Part shown: positions 1 through 9,580 of the stretch, piece after piece
How the letters are laid out: the number at the start of each line of letters is the position of its first letter
How positions within the stretch are numbered: position 1 is the stretch's first letter
Made by a program: the position numbers and the translations under genes
Origin: RI-43 sp033764725
Lineage (GTDB): Bacteria; Pseudomonadota; Alphaproteobacteria; Caulobacterales; Aquidulcibacteraceae
DNA length: 64,000 bases
Direction: 5' to 3'
Assembly: GCA_033764725.1 (NCBI GenBank)
Contig: JANRIR010000014.1
Coordinates: 62,001 to 126,000, forward strand
The notes under the pieces: generated by a model
Databases searched by the model: none
What the model saw: only the letters and a program-made list of their open reading frames with translations
Told to the model about the DNA's origin: nothing

Positions 1-21
1 GCTTTGAGGCGCGCTGCGGCC

Positions 22-1019
22 ATGACCGACATCCACGTCCCCCCCGAATGGGCGCCGCACGCGGCGATCTGGACCGCATGGCCCTGGAACGCCGCGGAAT
101 GGGGCGGCGACGTCGCGCCGGCGCGGGCCGATATCGCCGCCATGATCGCTGCGCTCCACGCAGGCGGCCGCGGCGAGCGGCTCAAGGTGCTGGCCGCCAC
201 GCCGGAGGCGCTGAACAACGCAACAGCCGCGCTCGGCGCCATGGCCGAGGTGATCGCCTTGCCCTATGGCGACATCTGGCTGCGCGACACCGGGCCGATC
301 TTCGCCCGCCGCGGCGGCGAACGCCTCGCGCTGCGCTTCGCGTTCAATGGTTGGGGCGGGAAATATGTGATGGACGGTGATGAGCGCGTCGCCGCCGCGA
401 TCGCTGCGCGCACCGGCGCCGCGCTGATCGCGCATGCGTTCGTGCTCGAAGGCGGCGCAGTCGATCTCGACGGCGACGGGGCGCTGATCACGACGCGGCA
501 ATGCGTGCTGAACCCCAACCGCAATCCCGGCTGGACCGAGGCCCGCGCCGAGGCGGCGCTCAAGGCCGCGTTCGGCGTGCGCCGCATCATCTGGCTCGAC
601 GAGGGTTTGGCGAACGATCACACCGACGGCCATGTCGACAATATCGCGCGCTTCGTCGCGCCGGGGCGCGTTGTGTGCCAGGCGCCGCATGGCGACGACC
701 CCAACGCGGCAGCGCTCGTCGCCATCGCGCGCACGCTGGAGACCGCGACCGACGCGCACGGGCGAAAGCTCGACGTGATCCGCATTCCATCGCCCGGACG
801 CGTCGTCGACGAAGACGGCGCCGCGTTGCCCGCCTCGCATATGAATTTCATCATCGGCGACGCGGCGGTGGTGGTGCCGGTCTATTCTGACAGCGGCGAC
901 GACGCCGTGCGCGCGCTTGCGCCTTTGTTTCCGGATCGCAAAACGATCGGCGTCTCGGCGCATGGCTTGCTGCGCGGCGGCGGCTCGTTTCATTGCATCA
1001 CCCAGCAGGAGCCCGCCTG

Positions 1020-1020
<1 letters not shown>
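22..1020 (+). CDS. aguA: agmatine deiminase
   Basis: Hydrolyses agmatine to N-carbamoylputrescine and ammonia in the cytoplasm, the first step of the agmatine route to putrescine. The 332-residue protein is of normal family length and has the guanidino-group-modifying fold signatures: DIWLRDTGP around residues 84-92, EGG at 143-145, GHVDN with His204, and a C-terminal GGGSFHC with the nucleophilic Cys325. The ATG at 22 is preferred over an in-frame TTG at position 4 because TDIHVPPEW is the usual family N-terminus. It overlaps the next gene, N-carbamoylputrescine amidase, by one base, so the two consecutive enzymes are translationally coupled. The promoter lies outside the window. Confidence 0.95.
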
Positions 1021-1856
<836 letters not shown>

Positions 1857-2390
1857 TCACGCCGCATCGGCGGCGCGCAGAAGCCAGGCGAGCACAGCGC
1901 TCAGCGCCGCGCGATCCATCGCCGGCGTCGCCGTTTCCGCAAGCGCGGCGAGCGCGTGCGCGCATGCGCCTGGCGCGGAATGCCCCAACGCATCGAGGCG
2001 CGCCGTAAGGCGCAGGATCGCATCGCGTCGCGTTTCTTCGAGCAGGCGTGCGCCGTCCTGCGACGGGCGCAGCGCCTCCCAGGCGAGCAGGCGGCGCGCG
2101 TCGTCGCCGGCGCGGGTCATGCGCTCGGCGAGCAGCCCCGCGAGCGCGCAGCGATCGGCCGGCCACGGCTCGTCGATCCAGGCGGCGCTCCACGCGCCGG
2201 CCTGCGCCAGAACCTCGGCGTATAATCGTTCTTTGCCGATGAAATGATAATTGATCAGGCTCGGCGTGCATCCCGCGCGCGCCGCGATGCGTCCGACTGT
2301 TGCGCCGTGATAGCCGCATTCCGCGAACACGCGTTGCGCCGCCTGAAAGATCGCGCGCCGCGTGGCGCTGTCAGGGCGCATGGCGTTCAT
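1857..2390 (-). CDS. TetR/AcrR family transcriptional regulator
   Basis: A 177-residue repressor-type protein. The N-terminal helix-turn-helix (about residues 9-55; FAECGYHGATVGRIAARAG then LINYHFIGKE) is a classical TetR DNA-binding domain; the C-terminal half is a ligand-binding helical domain of unknown specificity. The HTH resembles the CerR/DUF1956-type branch. It is divergent from an EF-hand protein gene; the shared spacer contains a palindrome suited to a TetR dimer, so autoregulation and control of that gene are plausible. Another ATG nine bases downstream is possible. It is convergent with aguB with zero spacing. The ligand cannot be told from sequence. Confidence 0.85.
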   Translation of the reverse strand: MNAMRPDSATRRAIFQAAQRVFAECGYHGATVGRIAARAGCTPSLINYHFIGKERLYAEVLAQAGAWSAAWIDEPWPADRCALAGLLAERMTRAGDDARRLLAWEALRPSQDGARLLEETRRDAILRLTARLDALGHSAPGACAHALAALAETATPAMDRAALSAVLAWLLRAADAA

Positions 2391-2397
2391 GGCTGCG

Positions 2398-2429
2398 CGC
2401 GCCGTTGAACGATCGTTTGAAACGGCGCG
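2398..2429. promoter_or_regulatory. candidate TetR operator between divergent genes
   Basis: A perfect 10-bp palindrome, AACGATCGTT (2408-2417), is nested inside a pair of perfect 9-bp inverted arms, CGCGCCGTT (2398-2406) and AACGGCGCG (2421-2429). It lies between the TetR start at 2390 and the EF-hand start at 2501. The AACGATCGTT core is the kind of site TetR dimers bind. Function is inferred from position and symmetry only. Confidence 0.45.
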
Positions 2430-2500
2430 GGTGCGTGCGCTGCAGCGCTCGGCGCGCGCGCAGCGATTGGCGTTGCGCGCTTCGCAAAGGGAGTGCCGCC

Positions 2501-3043
2501 ATGAATATCGGCAGCATCGGCGCCATGCCAGACTTTTCCCAAGTGCGCCAAGCGCTTTTCCAGCGTGCGGACGCAGATGGGAGCGGCGGCGTGTCGCTGG
2601 AGGAGTTCGAGCAACTCGGCAAAAACGACCAGGCAGGAAGGGTCGCCCGGCAAAATGCGCCGAGCGCCGCCGACATGTTCGCCAGGCTTGACGGCGACGG
2701 CGACGGGTCGGTCACGCAAAGCGAGTTCGACGCCGCCGCCCCGCCGCCGCCGCAAGCGCTCGGCGGCGAAACGCTGCAAGGGCTGATCGACATGCAGGCG
2801 GGGCAAGGCCTCGATCCGACGCAATGGTTCAGCGTGCTCGACAGCGGCGAGGAAGAGGAAAGCTTCGGCCTGTCGTCGCAGGCGCTGTCGTCGGAGGCGT
2901 CGACCGAGGAGGCCGAGACGGCGCTGGAGAGCGCACAGCGTCTGGCGTTGAAGCTCATCGCGCAGATCATCGACTCCTACGGAGCGATGAACGCTGAAGG
3001 CGATCGCGCGACTTCGTCGTCGATCGCCGGCGTGACGGCCTAA
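2501..3043 (+). CDS. EF-hand calcium-binding domain protein
   Basis: A 180-residue acidic protein with two canonical EF-hand loops: residues 24-35 (DADGSGGVSLEE) and 64-75 (DGDGDGSVTQSE). Both have Asp at positions 1, 3 and 5 and Glu at position 12, so calcium binding is likely. No signal peptide or membrane segment is evident, and the C-terminal 100 residues are low-complexity and helical with many Glu, Ser and Ala. The ATG at 2501 follows an AAAGGGAG ribosome binding site. The gene is divergent from a TetR regulator and closes with a strong hairpin. The biological role is unknown; calcium buffering or sensing is inference only. Confidence 0.8.
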   Translation: MNIGSIGAMPDFSQVRQALFQRADADGSGGVSLEEFEQLGKNDQAGRVARQNAPSAADMFARLDGDGDGSVTQSEFDAAAPPPPQALGGETLQGLIDMQAGQGLDPTQWFSVLDSGEEEESFGLSSQALSSEASTEEAETALESAQRLALKLIAQIIDSYGAMNAEGDRATSSSIAGVTA

Positions 3044-3050
3044 GCGGAAC

Positions 3051-3081
3051 GACGCCGCGCCCGTCGGGGGGGCGCGGCGTC
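3051..3081 (+). terminator. hairpin terminator after the EF-hand gene
   Basis: Perfect 11-bp inverted arms, GACGCCGCGCC (3051-3061) and GGCGCGGCGTC (3071-3081), with a 9-nt loop and a short pyrimidine tail (TCTTCC), seven bases after the EF-hand stop codon. The remaining spacer to 3241 shows nothing recognisable. Confidence 0.65.
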
Positions 3082-3241
3082 TCTTCCATGCGGAAGCCGC
3101 GCCGCCGGTTGCGGGGGTGCGATGCTGCGCATCCGGGTGGGCCGGACCGCGGCATGCGTGGGAACAAGACCGACGACGCATGCCCGACCATCGCGCGGCG
3201 CCATGTCGCGCATATTGCCGAATGTAACGGAAGGTTTCGCC

Positions 3242-3808
3242 TCAGCGCGTGATGGCGGCGAACGCACGAGCGAACGCGCGCACTTCACGCTCGAACTGCG
3301 CTTCGCTGTCAGCGCCGGCTTTCATCCCGTTGATCGCGTGCGCGGCCATGGCGGCGAGGGTGCGCGCATCGGGATGACCGGCGAGGCGCGCGGCGATCAG
3401 ATCGGCGAAGCGCGCGGTGATGTCGTGCTGGATGCCGGCGGCGGCGTCTTTCGCTTGCGCGATCAGCTCGGCCCCGTGCGGCGAGTCGCGCAACAGGCGG
3501 AACAGCGGCAGGCCCTTGGCGAGCGCTGCTGCGCGCAGGCCGTCCTCCACCGGCGCGCCGGGCGGCCAGGCCGTTTCAGCGTCGCGCAGCGCGGTGTCGA
3601 CGAGCCGCTGCGCCACGGCGGCGAACAGGTCCGCCTTGTTGCGAAAGCGCGTGTAGAGCAGCGGGCGCGACACGCCGGCGAGATCGGCGACGTCCTCCAT
3701 CGCCGTGCGTCGATAGCCATAGCGCGCGAAGGCTTCCGTGGCCGCCGCCAGGATTACATCGCGCTTGTCGGTCGCCGCCGCGGCAGGGAAATCGACGTCG
3801 TTTGACAT
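3242..3808 (-). CDS. TetR family transcriptional regulator
   Basis: A 188-residue TetR-type regulator. The N-terminal HTH is clear (FARYGYRRTAMEDVADLAG, then RPLLYTRFRNKADLF, about residues 27-65). The C-terminal domain (HAINGMKAG near residue 163) is helical and of unknown ligand. The gene is divergent from an SDR-type reductase starting 64 bp away, and regulators of this kind usually repress the adjacent divergent enzyme gene. A split inverted repeat overlaps its start codon. The ATG at 3808 gives a normal-length N-terminus. Confidence 0.85.
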   Translation of the reverse strand: MSNDVDFPAAAATDKRDVILAAATEAFARYGYRRTAMEDVADLAGVSRPLLYTRFRNKADLFAAVAQRLVDTALRDAETAWPPGAPVEDGLRAAALAKGLPLFRLLRDSPHGAELIAQAKDAAAGIQHDITARFADLIAARLAGHPDARTLAAMAAHAINGMKAGADSEAQFEREVRAFARAFAAITR

Positions 3809-3826
3809 TATGGACTATTTTTGTCA
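3803..3826. promoter_or_regulatory. possible TetR operator (TGACA-N14-TGTCA)
   Basis: Inverted arms TGACA (3803-3807) and TGTCA (3822-3826) flank an AT-rich centre, overlapping the start codon of the TetR gene and lying upstream of the divergent reductase. The inner positions are mostly not symmetric, so this is a weak candidate based on location. Confidence 0.25.
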
Positions 3827-3872
3827 GAGCGTATGCACTGTTGCAAGTCTCTTAGCCTAAACGGAGTCCCTG

Positions 3873-4925
3873 ATGAGCGATAAAGGCCTGGTTTTGGTGA
3901 CCGGCGGTTCGGGCTTCATCGGGTCCTATTGCATCCTGGGCCTGCTCGCCGAGGGCTGGCGTGTGCGCGCGACGGTGCGCAATCTCGGCCGCGAAGGCGA
4001 GGTCCGCGCCATGCTCCAGGCCGCCGGCGCGACGGCGTTGGATCGCCTGAGCTTCACCCAGGCCGAACTCACCGCCGACGCCGGCTGGGCCGAGGCGGTC
4101 GCGGGTTGCGCCTACGTACTTCACGTGGCCTCGCCGTTTCCGGAGGGCGTGCCGAAGGACGAGAACGAGTTGATCGTGCCCGCGCGCGAAGGCGCGCTGC
4201 GCGTGCTGCGGGCGGCCAAGGCCGCGGGCGTGCGCCGCGTCGTGCTGACCTCGTCTTTCGCTGCGATCGGCTACGGCCACGCGCCGCGCGCGACGCCCTT
4301 CACCGAAGCCGATTGGACCAATCCCGACGGCGCCGATGTGCGCGCCTATGTAAAATCCAAGACGCTGGCCGAACGCGCCGCCTGGGATTTCATGCGCGCC
4401 GAGGGCGCGCCGATGGAGCTCGCCGTGGTCAATCCTGTGGCGGTGCTTGGGCCGGTGCTGGGGCGCGATTATTCGACCTCGATCCTGCTGGTGCAGCGCC
4501 TGATGGATGGCGCGATGCCCGGCTGCCCGCGCTTCGGCTTCGGCATCGTCGATGTGCGCGACGTGGCCGATCTGCATCTGCGGGCGATGACGAGCCCGGC
4601 GGCGGCGGGAGAGCGTTTCCTGGCGGTGGCGGGGCCGTCGCTGTGGATGAGCGATGTGGCGGCGGTGCTGCGCGCGCGCCTGGGCGCCGCGGCGCGGCGC
4701 GTGCCGGCTGGGGAATTGCCGAACTGGATGGTGCGCCTGGCCGCCCTCGGCGACCCCGCCGTGGGCCAACTGATCCCCGAACTGGGCAAGCTGAAGCACG
4801 CCGCCAACGACAAGGCGCGCACCCTGTTGGGATGGTCGCCGCGCAGCACTGAGGAGGCGATCGTTGCGACCGCCGAAAGCATGATCCGCCTCGGCCTGCT
4901 CAAAGGCGGCGCGCGCGCGGCGTGA
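3873..4925 (+). CDS. NAD(P)-dependent extended SDR, dihydroflavonol-4-reductase-like
   Basis: A 350-residue extended short-chain dehydrogenase/reductase. The nucleotide-binding motif TGGSGFIG is at residues 10-17 and the catalytic YxxxK is Tyr159/Lys163 (YVKSK). A SSFAAIGYG strand supplies the upstream Ser region. The pattern matches aldehyde/ketone reductases annotated as dihydroflavonol-4-reductase-like or NAD-dependent epimerase, reducing carbonyls with NADPH; the substrate cannot be read from sequence. It is divergent from a TetR gene that probably controls it. No partner enzyme follows; the next gene belongs to a sigma-factor module. Confidence 0.85.
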   Translation: MSDKGLVLVTGGSGFIGSYCILGLLAEGWRVRATVRNLGREGEVRAMLQAAGATALDRLSFTQAELTADAGWAEAVAGCAYVLHVASPFPEGVPKDENELIVPAREGALRVLRAAKAAGVRRVVLTSSFAAIGYGHAPRATPFTEADWTNPDGADVRAYVKSKTLAERAAWDFMRAEGAPMELAVVNPVAVLGPVLGRDYSTSILLVQRLMDGAMPGCPRFGFGIVDVRDVADLHLRAMTSPAAAGERFLAVAGPSLWMSDVAAVLRARLGAAARRVPAGELPNWMVRLAALGDPAVGQLIPELGKLKHAANDKARTLLGWSPRSTEEAIVATAESMIRLGLLKGGARAA

Positions 4926-4942
4926 ACTTTTTTTCGCGCGGC

Positions 4943-4970
4943 GTCGAAATCGGCCCTTGCGGCGCGTCTT
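4943..4970 (+). promoter_or_regulatory. candidate ECF42 promoter of the first YCII gene
   Basis: GTCGAA (4943-4948) and CGTCTT (4965-4970) are separated by 16 bp. The identical pair with the identical spacing occurs at 6613-6640 before the second YCII gene. ECF promoters typically show a GTC-containing -35 and a CGTC -10. A 7-bp hairpin (GAGACGC 4979-4985, GCGTCTC 4991-4997) follows in the leader. Assignment to the neighbouring sigma factor is inference. Confidence 0.55.
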
Positions 4971-5017
4971 GGTCGTGAGAGACGCTTGCGGCGTCTCCTC
5001 GCATGGGAGCGACGGCG

Positions 5018-5365
5018 ATGCAGTACATGATCCTGATCTACAGCGACGAACACGCTTGGGCGCAGCTCAGCCCGGATGACGTCGGCAAAATGATGGGCGC
5101 CTATTTCGCCTATTCGGAGGCGCTGGTCGCCGCAGGCGTGATGCGTTCGGGCGATGAATTGCAGCCCACGTCCACCGCGCGCAGCATCACCGTGCGCAAT
5201 GGCGCAGCGCACGTCGCCGATGGCCCCTATGTGGACACCAAGGAACAATTGGGCGGCTATTATCTGATCGAAACGGCCAGCGAGGCCGAGGCGATCGAGT
5301 GGGCGAAGAAGTGCCCGGGCGCCGCGCATGGCGGCGTCGAGCTGCGCCCCGTGGTCGTGCGCTGA
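5018..5365 (+). CDS. YCII/DGPF-domain protein, partner of ECF42 sigma factor
   Basis: A 115-residue YCII-related protein with the diagnostic DGPYVDTKEQLGGYY segment around residue 73, a dimeric alpha-beta ferredoxin-like fold. DGPF proteins of this type are the conserved genomic neighbours of ECF42 sigma factors; their biochemical role is unsettled. The ATG at 5018 follows a GGGAG site eight bases upstream; an alternative ATG at 5003 would have no such site. The stop is three bases before the sigma-factor start, so the two are co-transcribed. A paralogue lies just after the sigma gene, giving a YCII-sigma-YCII cassette. Confidence 0.9.
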   Translation: MQYMILIYSDEHAWAQLSPDDVGKMMGAYFAYSEALVAAGVMRSGDELQPTSTARSITVRNGAAHVADGPYVDTKEQLGGYYLIETASEAEAIEWAKKCPGAAHGGVELRPVVVR

Positions 5366-5368
5366 CGC

Positions 5369-6610
5369 ATGAGCGATGCGCGCAGCGCCGCCCAGCTCGC
5401 CGAGCGCATTGCGCGCGAAAGCTATGGGCGCCTGGTCGCATCGCTCGCCGCGCGCACGCGCGACCTCGCCGCGGCGGAGGATGCGCTGTCGGAAGCCTTC
5501 GCCGCAGCGTTGCGCGTTTGGCCGCAGACCGGCCCGCCGGACAATCCCGAAGGGTGGCTGTTTGCGGCCGCGCGGCGGAAACTGATCGACGGCGCGCGTC
5601 GTGCGCAGACCGCGCTTGCGGCGCAAGACGCGCTCGCCCGCGCCGCGGAGGAGATCGAAGCGGAAATGAGCGCAGCCGCCCTGCCGGACCGCCGCCTCGG
5701 TCTGCTCTTCGCCTGCGCTCATCCCGCGATCGACGAGGGCGCGCGCACGCCGCTGATGCTGCAAACGATACTGGGCGTTTCGGCGGAGCGGATCGCAGCG
5801 GCGTTTCTCGTCGAACCCGCGGCGATGAGCCAGCGCCTCGTGCGCGCCAAGAAGCGCATTCGCGATGCGGGCATCAGCTTTGAAATTCCTGAGCCCGCTG
5901 CGTGGCCTGCGCGAATCCAGGCCGTGCAGGAGGCGATCTACGCCGCCTATACCGAAGGCTGGAGCGACGCGGCTGGCGTCGATGCGGCGCGCGCCGGCCT
6001 GACGGAAGAGGCGCTCTGGCTGGCGCGCGCGCTCGCCGCGCATACGCCGCACGACGCCGAATCCCTCGGCCTATTGGCGCTGTTCCTGCATCTGGAGGCG
6101 CGCCGGCCCGCGCGCCGCGATGCGCAGGGCCGCTACCAGCCGCTCGATCGGCAGGATGTTTCGCTGTGGCGCAAGGATTGGATCGAGGAGGCCGAAGCCT
6201 TGTTGTTGCGCGCCGCCGCGCTACGCCGCGTGGGGCGGTTCCAGCTGGAGGCCGCGATCCAATCGGCCCATGCGCGCCGGCGCCACGGCGACGATCCCGA
6301 TTGGCGCGCCATCGCCGCCTTCTACGCCGCGCTCATCGCCATCAGCCCGAGCCCGGTGGCGCAGCTGAATTATTGCGCCGCCGCGGCGCGCAGCGAGGGG
6401 CCGTCGGCAGCGTTGACGCTGCTCGACGAGGCCGCCGACCGCTTCCCCGTCCTGGGCGAATATCAGCCCTTCTGGGCGTTGCGCGCCCATTTGTGCGCAC
6501 GCACGGGCGCCAACGCAGCGGCGCGCGCCGCGTTCGACCAGGCGATCGCACGCGAGCGCGATCCCGCCGTCATCGCCTATCTGCGTGAGCAGCGCGCGCA
6601 AGTGTGCTGA
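5369..6610 (+). CDS. ECF42-type RNA polymerase sigma factor with C-terminal TPR-like extension
   Basis: A 413-residue ECF sigma factor. Region 2 spans roughly residues 10-80 (DLAAAEDALSEAF, PEGWLFAAARRKLID) and region 4 about 105-175 (ILGVSAERIAAAFLVEP, QRLVRAKKRIRD). The remaining ~230 residues are a helical, TPR-like extension containing AEALLLRAAALRRVGRFQLEAA and a late ALRAHLCARTGA repeat. A long C-terminal extension plus DGPF/YCII neighbours is the definition of the ECF42 group, in which the extension controls activity instead of a separate anti-sigma factor; none is encoded here. The ATG at 5369 starts three bases after the first YCII gene. Confidence 0.9.
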   Translation: MSDARSAAQLAERIARESYGRLVASLAARTRDLAAAEDALSEAFAAALRVWPQTGPPDNPEGWLFAAARRKLIDGARRAQTALAAQDALARAAEEIEAEMSAAALPDRRLGLLFACAHPAIDEGARTPLMLQTILGVSAERIAAAFLVEPAAMSQRLVRAKKRIRDAGISFEIPEPAAWPARIQAVQEAIYAAYTEGWSDAAGVDAARAGLTEEALWLARALAAHTPHDAESLGLLALFLHLEARRPARRDAQGRYQPLDRQDVSLWRKDWIEEAEALLLRAAALRRVGRFQLEAAIQSAHARRRHGDDPDWRAIAAFYAALIAISPSPVAQLNYCAAAARSEGPSAALTLLDEAADRFPVLGEYQPFWALRAHLCARTGANAAARAAFDQAIARERDPAVIAYLREQRAQVC

Positions 6611-6612
6611 CG

Positions 6613-6640
6613 GTCGAAGCCGGCGCCACTGGCGCGTCTT
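6613..6640 (+). promoter_or_regulatory. candidate ECF42 promoter of the second YCII gene
   Basis: GTCGAA (6613-6618), 16-bp spacer, CGTCTT (6635-6640). It matches the motif at 4943-4970, including an identical GGCGCGTCTT decamer, and starts immediately after the sigma-factor stop codon. The shared sequence in two otherwise unrelated spacers supports one regulator for both genes. Confidence 0.55.
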
Positions 6641-6673
6641 CGCGACGGGCGCTGCCGCCCTGAGGAGACGATC

Positions 6674-7027
6674 ATGAAATACGCAATCCTTGTTTACGAG
6701 ACCGCGGACGAATTCGCCGAGCGCGACGATGCCGCCAAGCGCGACGCCTATTGGGGCGCCTACAGCGCCTATGGCGCGTTGCTGCAGCAAAGCGGCGTCG
6801 GCACGGGCCAAGGCGCCGGCCTCAAGCCTCCGCATGCGGCGACGACAGTGCGCGTCCGCGGCGGCGCGCGCCAGGTGATCGACGGCCCCTTCGCCGACAC
6901 CAAGGAGCAATTGGGCGGCTTCTTCATCATCGATGCGCCCGATCTCGACGCAGCCCTTGCATGGGCCGAGAAATGCCCGAGCGCTACGCGCGGCAGCGTC
7001 GAAGTGCGGCCGCTGTTGGAGATGTGA
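6674..7027 (+). CDS. YCII/DGPF-domain protein, second copy
   Basis: A 117-residue YCII-family protein with an exact DGPFADTKEQLGGFF signature near residue 75 and a downstream AEKCPSATRGSVEVRP tail like the first copy (AKKCPGAAHGGVELRP). The two copies are paralogues with diverged N-termini. A TGAGGAG ribosome binding site precedes ATG 6674. The gene sits 63 bp after the sigma factor with its own candidate promoter. The family is linked to ECF42 sigma factors; the reaction or ligand is unknown. Confidence 0.9.
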   Translation: MKYAILVYETADEFAERDDAAKRDAYWGAYSAYGALLQQSGVGTGQGAGLKPPHAATTVRVRGGARQVIDGPFADTKEQLGGFFIIDAPDLDAALAWAEKCPSATRGSVEVRPLLEM

Positions 7028-7094
7028 ACGGGGCCGATGCTGGCGCCGCGGCGTCGGGCATGGTAGCGACCCTGTCTTCAGGGAGAAGCCGCGC

Positions 7095-8033
7095 ATGTCC
7101 GACGCCGATGCCCCGTTCGCGCCGCCCGAGCGGCTGACGACTGCGGATGGCCTGCGTCTGTTTCTCACCACGACGGCCAAAAGCCCCGTCTTCGAGCGGT
7201 TCTTCGCAGGCTATGACCGCGCGTTCGTTCTTCCCAACGAAAAAGAAGACGCTGAAGGTTTCGCCCGCTGCTTCGATCTGAACCATGGCGCGGATTATGC
7301 GCGCCTGAGCGCGCTTTACGGGCCCTATCGGGAAGTGTCCTTCGTGGCGGAGGATGCGGCCGACGGCGCAACCATCGGCGGCGCGAATTTCATCGCCATG
7401 CCGGTAGCCGATGCGATCGTTACGGCGAACCTGAACTATATCTATATCGAGCAGGCGCGCCGCGGCAAAGGCGATTTCTCCAGGCTCTATGCGGCCGTGC
7501 GCGAAGCGGTGGCGAGCGCGTTTCCCGCGCAGGCCGCCGGCGGCGCGCAGGTGTTGATTTTCATCGAGCAGAACGATCCGTTCCGCATGTCGGAAGAGGA
7601 TTATCGCCGCGACAGCGACTTTACGGGTCTCGACCAATTCGATCGCCTGCGCATCTGGGCCAAGCGCGGCGCCAAGGTGGTCGATTTTTCCTACGTGCAG
7701 CCGCCCTTGTCGGCCGATCAGGACGCCGATGACACCTTGCTCTATTCCGTTCTCGGTGCGCCGGGCGACAGTTTGAGCGCCTGCGTGCTGGAGGGCCATT
7801 TACGCCGGTTCTTCGGCGTTTCGGTCCTGAAGGGCGCAAACCTCGCCGACAATAAGCCAGCTTCAGCGCAGGTCGAGGCGCTGCATCGCGGCTGCATCGC
7901 CGGCGAAGAGATCGCGCTTCTCGATCCGGCGCCGCTCTTGTCGCGCATTCGCGTGCGCGACGATGCGTTCGCCTTATGGCAGACGCCGCCCAAGACCGGC
8001 CGCGACGCGGTGCGCGCGGCGGCGCTGTTGTAG
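7095..8033 (+). CDS. GNAT-like uncharacterised protein in the ECF42 cluster
   Basis: A 312-residue protein without a sure family match. The stretch LNYIYIEQARRGKGDFSRLY (about residues 114-133) looks like the acetyl-CoA-binding loop of GNAT acetyltransferases (R-G-x-G/A after a beta strand), and AQVLIFIEQNDPF could be the following strand. The C-terminal 120 residues (SVLGAPGDSLSACVLEGHLRRFFGVSVLKG) are unassigned. No signal peptide or membrane segment is seen. ATG 7095 follows an AGGGAGAAG site. It starts 67 bases after the second YCII gene on the same strand, so it may be part of the sigma-factor regulon. An enzymatic role is inference. Confidence 0.6.
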   Translation: MSDADAPFAPPERLTTADGLRLFLTTTAKSPVFERFFAGYDRAFVLPNEKEDAEGFARCFDLNHGADYARLSALYGPYREVSFVAEDAADGATIGGANFIAMPVADAIVTANLNYIYIEQARRGKGDFSRLYAAVREAVASAFPAQAAGGAQVLIFIEQNDPFRMSEEDYRRDSDFTGLDQFDRLRIWAKRGAKVVDFSYVQPPLSADQDADDTLLYSVLGAPGDSLSACVLEGHLRRFFGVSVLKGANLADNKPASAQVEALHRGCIAGEEIALLDPAPLLSRIRVRDDAFALWQTPPKTGRDAVRAAALL

Positions 8034-8050
8034 GGCGTGACGCGCCGCGC

Positions 8051-8395
8051 CTATTTCGGCCCGCCGGAGAGATGGCCGTAATCGCGCTCCACTTTCGCGA
8101 TGCGAATTTTGTAGCCCTCGTACCAGGTGGAATAGCCCATCGACTGCGCTTCCTTGTGCGCGCCGACCTTCTTCCAGTTCTGGATGTCCTTGGCCTTCTT
8201 CCAATAGCTGACGAACAGGCTGAAGCGCTCCGGCGTTTCCGCCCCGAACTCGAAGCCGAGAAAGCCAGGCTGTTCGGCGGCGAGTGCGGCCATGCGCTCG
8301 CCCATCGCGTCATGCGCGTCGGCGTCGCGGTCGGCGCGTATGCTGGAGAAGATGGCGGCGTAATAGGGCGGCTTTGGCGTTGCGGCGAAGCTCAT
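8051..8395 (-). CDS. antibiotic biosynthesis monooxygenase (ABM) domain protein
   Basis: A 114-residue dimeric alpha-beta barrel (ABM/DUF4188-like) protein: a YYAAIFSSIR strand, MAALAAEQPGFLGFEFG helix-strand, FSLFVSYWKKAKDIQNWKK and a C-terminal YKIRIAKVERDYG strand. Such small proteins include heme-degrading or quinone monooxygenases but many have no known reaction. It begins 12 bases after the carboxynorspermidine decarboxylase stop on the same strand and is probably the last gene of the polyamine operon. It is convergent with the GNAT-like gene. Confidence 0.75.
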   Translation of the reverse strand: MSFAATPKPPYYAAIFSSIRADRDADAHDAMGERMAALAAEQPGFLGFEFGAETPERFSLFVSYWKKAKDIQNWKKVGAHKEAQSMGYSTWYEGYKIRIAKVERDYGHLSGGPK

Positions 8396-8407
8396 GCGAA
8401 GGCCCTT

Positions 8408-9576
<1,169 letters not shown>

Positions 9577-9580
<4 letters not shown>

